NCBI GenBank assembly: GCA_020849765.1
Contig: JADLAY010000024.1
Location: 310,001-374,000, forward strand
Reading direction: 5' to 3'
DNA: 64,000 nucleotides
From: Anaerolineae bacterium
GTDB lineage: Bacteria > Chloroflexota > Anaerolineae > Aggregatilineales > Phototrophicaceae
How positions within the stretch are numbered: position 1 is the first letter of the stretch; each line of letters begins with the position of its first letter. Made by a program: the position numbers and the translations under genes. Positions 62,107 through 64,000 of this stretch are shown here, one piece after another. Below the pieces are notes generated by a model. That model had not been told where the DNA came from, searched no databases, and saw only the letters and a program-made list of their open reading frames with translations.

Positions 62107-64000
62107 GCGAGCAGCCGCAAACACGCGCCTACGGTCTTCCAGGCGTCGTCGTGCGCCATCCCGACGCGTGGGCTGTCGCCCTGCTGATCGCGCTCTGGCT
62201 GCTGTTCTTCTGGCGCCTGTTCACGCCCGTCGCCGCCGATCAGGCTTCGCTCAAGCTCGGTGATTTCAGCGGCCAGTTCGTCGCTTTCGGCGGCTACCAG
62301 TACGCGCGCTGGACGGCGGGCGAAGTCCCTCTCTGGAATCCGTACAACAACGGTGGGCTGCCCTTCATCGCCGATACTCAGGCGGCGGTCTTCTACCCAC
62401 CGCGGCTGGCGACCATCTCCCTCGCGCATCTGTTGGGCGGCTGGTCGTATCACGCGCTCGAACTGGAGATGACCGTCCACGTCCTCGCCTATGCGCTGAT
62501 GCTCTACGCGCTCATCCGGCGCATGACGTTGCGGCGTCCGGGCACTCATCTGGCCGGGCTGACCGCAGCCCTCGTCGGCGGCTACGGCGGCTTCCTCAGC
62601 GGTTATGCCCCGCTGCAACTCGCCATTCTGGAGGCCGCGACCTGGCTACCGCTCGCTTTGCTCGGCATCCACGAAGCAACACAGAAATCAGTTCTGAGTA
62701 CTGAGTACCGAGTACTGAGTACCCAGAACTCAGAACTCAGAACGACCCAAAATCGCTGGCTGCTGCTGACCGGCCTCGCTTACGGGCTGTCGTGGCTGGC
62801 CGGGCATCCACAGACAACCTTCTTCACGACCTATCTGCTGCTGGCGTATCTCGGCTACCGCATTTACATCAACCGCTGGCGCTGGACGACCTTCGTCGGC
62901 GGCGCGGCGCTGTTCGGCGTTCTCGGTGTGGCGCTGGCCGCCGTGCAGTTGCTGCCCGGCTTCGAGTACCTGTCGCTGACGACGCGCACGGGCTTCGGCT
63001 TCGATGCCAAGGGCAACGGCTTCCCGCTGCAAGATGTCGTCCAGTTGGTCATTCCCGGCGTCGTCAGCCTCTACTCGCCGCTCTACGTCGGTGTCGCCGG
63101 GCTGCTGCTGGCGTTGATCGCCGTCTGGCGGCGGGCGGCGGGCGCGCTCTTCTGGTTAGCGGTTGCCCTCGTCGCCCTGGCCTGGAGCTTCGGCGCCAAC
63201 AGCGTGCTCTACCCGGCGCTTTATTATCTGCTGCCCGGTCTCAACCCGTTCCGCGGGCAGGAACGCGCCGCCTTCGTCGTCGTCAATGCGCTTGCGATTC
63301 TTACGGGCCTCGGCGTCGTGCAGATCGCTGCGTGGCGAAATGATACCGACCTTAGCGCGCTGCGCCGCCGCCTGCGCTGGATCTTCATCGCCATCGCCAT
63401 CGCCGCGACTATGATCGTCGTCGCCTGGCTCGGCTTTCCAGAGCAGTATGCGGCCTTCGTCGGTTACGCGGTGCTGTCGGCGGCCGTCGCGGGCATCGCC
63501 GCCCTGCTCATCCCGGCGCTGGCCGCGCAGCCTGCGCAGATGTGGCCGCGCGCCTTGCTGCTGATCCTGATCGTGTTCGAACTGTTCACCGTCAACATGA
63601 ACGCCGCGGGCACTTACGACTCGGTACCACCGGGCGATCAACTCAGCCTGACACCCCCGCCGCTGGTCGCGCAGGCGCTGGCCGACGACGACGGGCCGTT
63701 CCGCGTCGACGGCGTCCGCGGGCTGACGGCCAACTATGGCAGCCTCTACGGCCTGGCCGATATTCGCGGCATCAGTCCCCTGTGGTTGGGGCGCGCCTAC
63801 GCACTGATCGAACCCGACTTCCCCAACCCGCTGGCCTGGGAACTGTTCGCGGTACGCTACGTCTTCACCGACTGGAACGAACTGCCGATGCCCAGCGAGA
63901 TTGTCGGCCAGGGGACGGATGCCTACGGTGACATCAACCTCCACCGCCTCGACGATCCACGCCCGTATGCGCTGCTCTTGAGCCAGTTCGAGGTGATCGA
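62103..64000 (+). CDS. YfhO-like multi-pass membrane protein, partial (runs off the window)
   Basis: The first 632 codons of a large membrane protein; the stop lies beyond 64000. It has about ten membrane segments. The first outer loop contains KLGDFSGQFVAFGGYQYARW and GEVPLWNPYNNGGLPFIADT, a pattern of YfhO/GT-C-type proteins involved in glycosylation of teichoic acids or other surface polymers. GQERAAFVVVNALAI and VDGVRGLTANYGSLYGLADI occur later. A heptamer-repeat insertion of 54 bases (62690-62743) lies in a loop at about residues 197-214. ATG 62103 overlaps the previous gene by 4 bases. Confidence 0.8.
   Translation, partial: MSEQPQTRAYGLPGVVVRHPDAWAVALLIALWLLFFWRLFTPVAADQASLKLGDFSGQFVAFGGYQYARWTAGEVPLWNPYNNGGLPFIADTQAAVFYPPRLATISLAHLLGGWSYHALELEMTVHVLAYALMLYALIRRMTLRRPGTHLAGLTAALVGGYGGFLSGYAPLQLAILEAATWLPLALLGIHEATQKSVLSTEYRVLSTQNSELRTTQNRWLLLTGLAYGLSWLAGHPQTTFFTTYLLLAYLGYRIYINRWRWTTFVGGAALFGVLGVALAAVQLLPGFEYLSLTTRTGFGFDAKGNGFPLQDVVQLVIPGVVSLYSPLYVGVAGLLLALIAVWRRAAGALFWLAVALVALAWSFGANSVLYPALYYLLPGLNPFRGQERAAFVVVNALAILTGLGVVQIAAWRNDTDLSALRRRLRWIFIAIAIAATMIVVAWLGFPEQYAAFVGYAVLSAAVAGIAALLIPALAAQPAQMWPRALLLILIVFELFTVNMNAAGTYDSVPPGDQLSLTPPPLVAQALADDDGPFRVDGVRGLTANYGSLYGLADIRGISPLWLGRAYALIEPDFPNPLAWELFAVRYVFTDWNELPMPSEIVGQGTDAYGDINLHRLDDPRPYALLLSQFEVI
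62690..62743. repeat. Palindromic heptamer array inside a coding sequence
   Basis: Successive 7-mers read AGTTCTG, AGTACTG, AGTACCG, AGTACTG, AGTACCC, AGAACTC, AGAACTC, then AGAAC. The 5' part (AGTTCTGAGT) is the reverse complement of the 3' part (ACTCAGAACT), so the array folds back on itself. Because 7 is not a multiple of 3, all three frames cycle every 21 bases. The reading frame stays open and encodes VLSTEYRVLSTQNSELRT. Confidence 0.85.

Overview
The window is 64 kb of dense, GC-rich bacterial chromosome. The gene content suggests a Chloroflexota (Anaerolineae-like) organism: secreted DUF4397 and SH3b proteins with Pro/Thr linkers, a baseplate-J-like membrane protein in an operon with ruvX and mltG, a BTAD regulator, a NarL-type kinase/regulator pair and many large C-family glycosyltransferases. 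This placement is inferred from memory of gene neighbourhoods; no 16S gene is present. Genes are closely packed, often with ATGA or TGATG overlaps, and no gap between genes exceeds about 270 bases.

Layout. 1-2.4 kb: the start of murA (Asp in place of the fosfomycin-target Cys), a SAM hydroxide adenosyltransferase, and a CoA-transferase subunit A without its B partner. 2.35-6.36 kb: a thiamine transporter operon thiBPQ behind a TPP riboswitch with a visible terminator. 6.4-12.5 kb: gyrB, tRNA-Arg(TCT), a BTAD regulator, a small membrane protein and an acyl-CoA ligase. 12.5-17.3 kb: a minus-strand operon hisHAFIE plus a thioesterase, behind a consensus promoter and a classical histidine attenuator (short leader ORF with four adjacent His codons, then a terminator with an antiterminator partner), and a B12-binding radical SAM gene upstream. 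17.4-28 kb: a two-component pair, YjbR, CtpA, SecG, an oligopeptide-binding protein, the missing CoA-transferase B subunit overlapping an rtcB gene, a TauE/SafE permease and small proteins. 28-37 kb: tyrS, a Gabija defence system (gajA-gajB) in visibly AT-richer DNA, a Tyr-rich secreted protein and alaS. 37.5-45 kb: a membrane glycosyltransferase, the baseplate-J-like gene with ruvX and mltG, a binding-protein lipoprotein, a DsbA-like protein and mtnA. 45-49 kb: an orphan TadA/CpaF-like ATPase, a PfkB kinase (probably adenosine kinase) and ahcY. 49-53.7 kb: two DUF4397 surface proteins. 53.7-64 kb: GDP-D-rhamnose-type sugar genes (rmd, gmd), tatD, a three-repeat secreted protein, and a run of glycosyltransferases and large membrane proteins leaving the window at the right edge.

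How the genes work together. SAM hydroxide adenosyltransferase, MtnA, the PfkB kinase and AhcY all concern adenosine, MTA and SAH recycling. The Rmd/Gmd pair and the downstream GT2, GT4 and C-family genes suggest export and assembly of a deoxyhexose-containing surface glycan. ThiBPQ and the his operon are each controlled by RNA switches whose alternative pairings can be read directly. Gabija is the one clear anti-phage system and looks horizontally acquired. Promoters share a strong -10 hexamer, often an extended TGnTATAAT form, with variable -35 boxes.

The most striking find is the histidine leader-peptide attenuator at 15.70-15.88 kb. The next are the TPP switch that works by sequence mimicry, Gabija with a dyad next to its promoter, the 22-kb separation of the two CoA-transferase subunits, and a palindromic heptamer repeat inserted in frame inside a membrane-protein gene.
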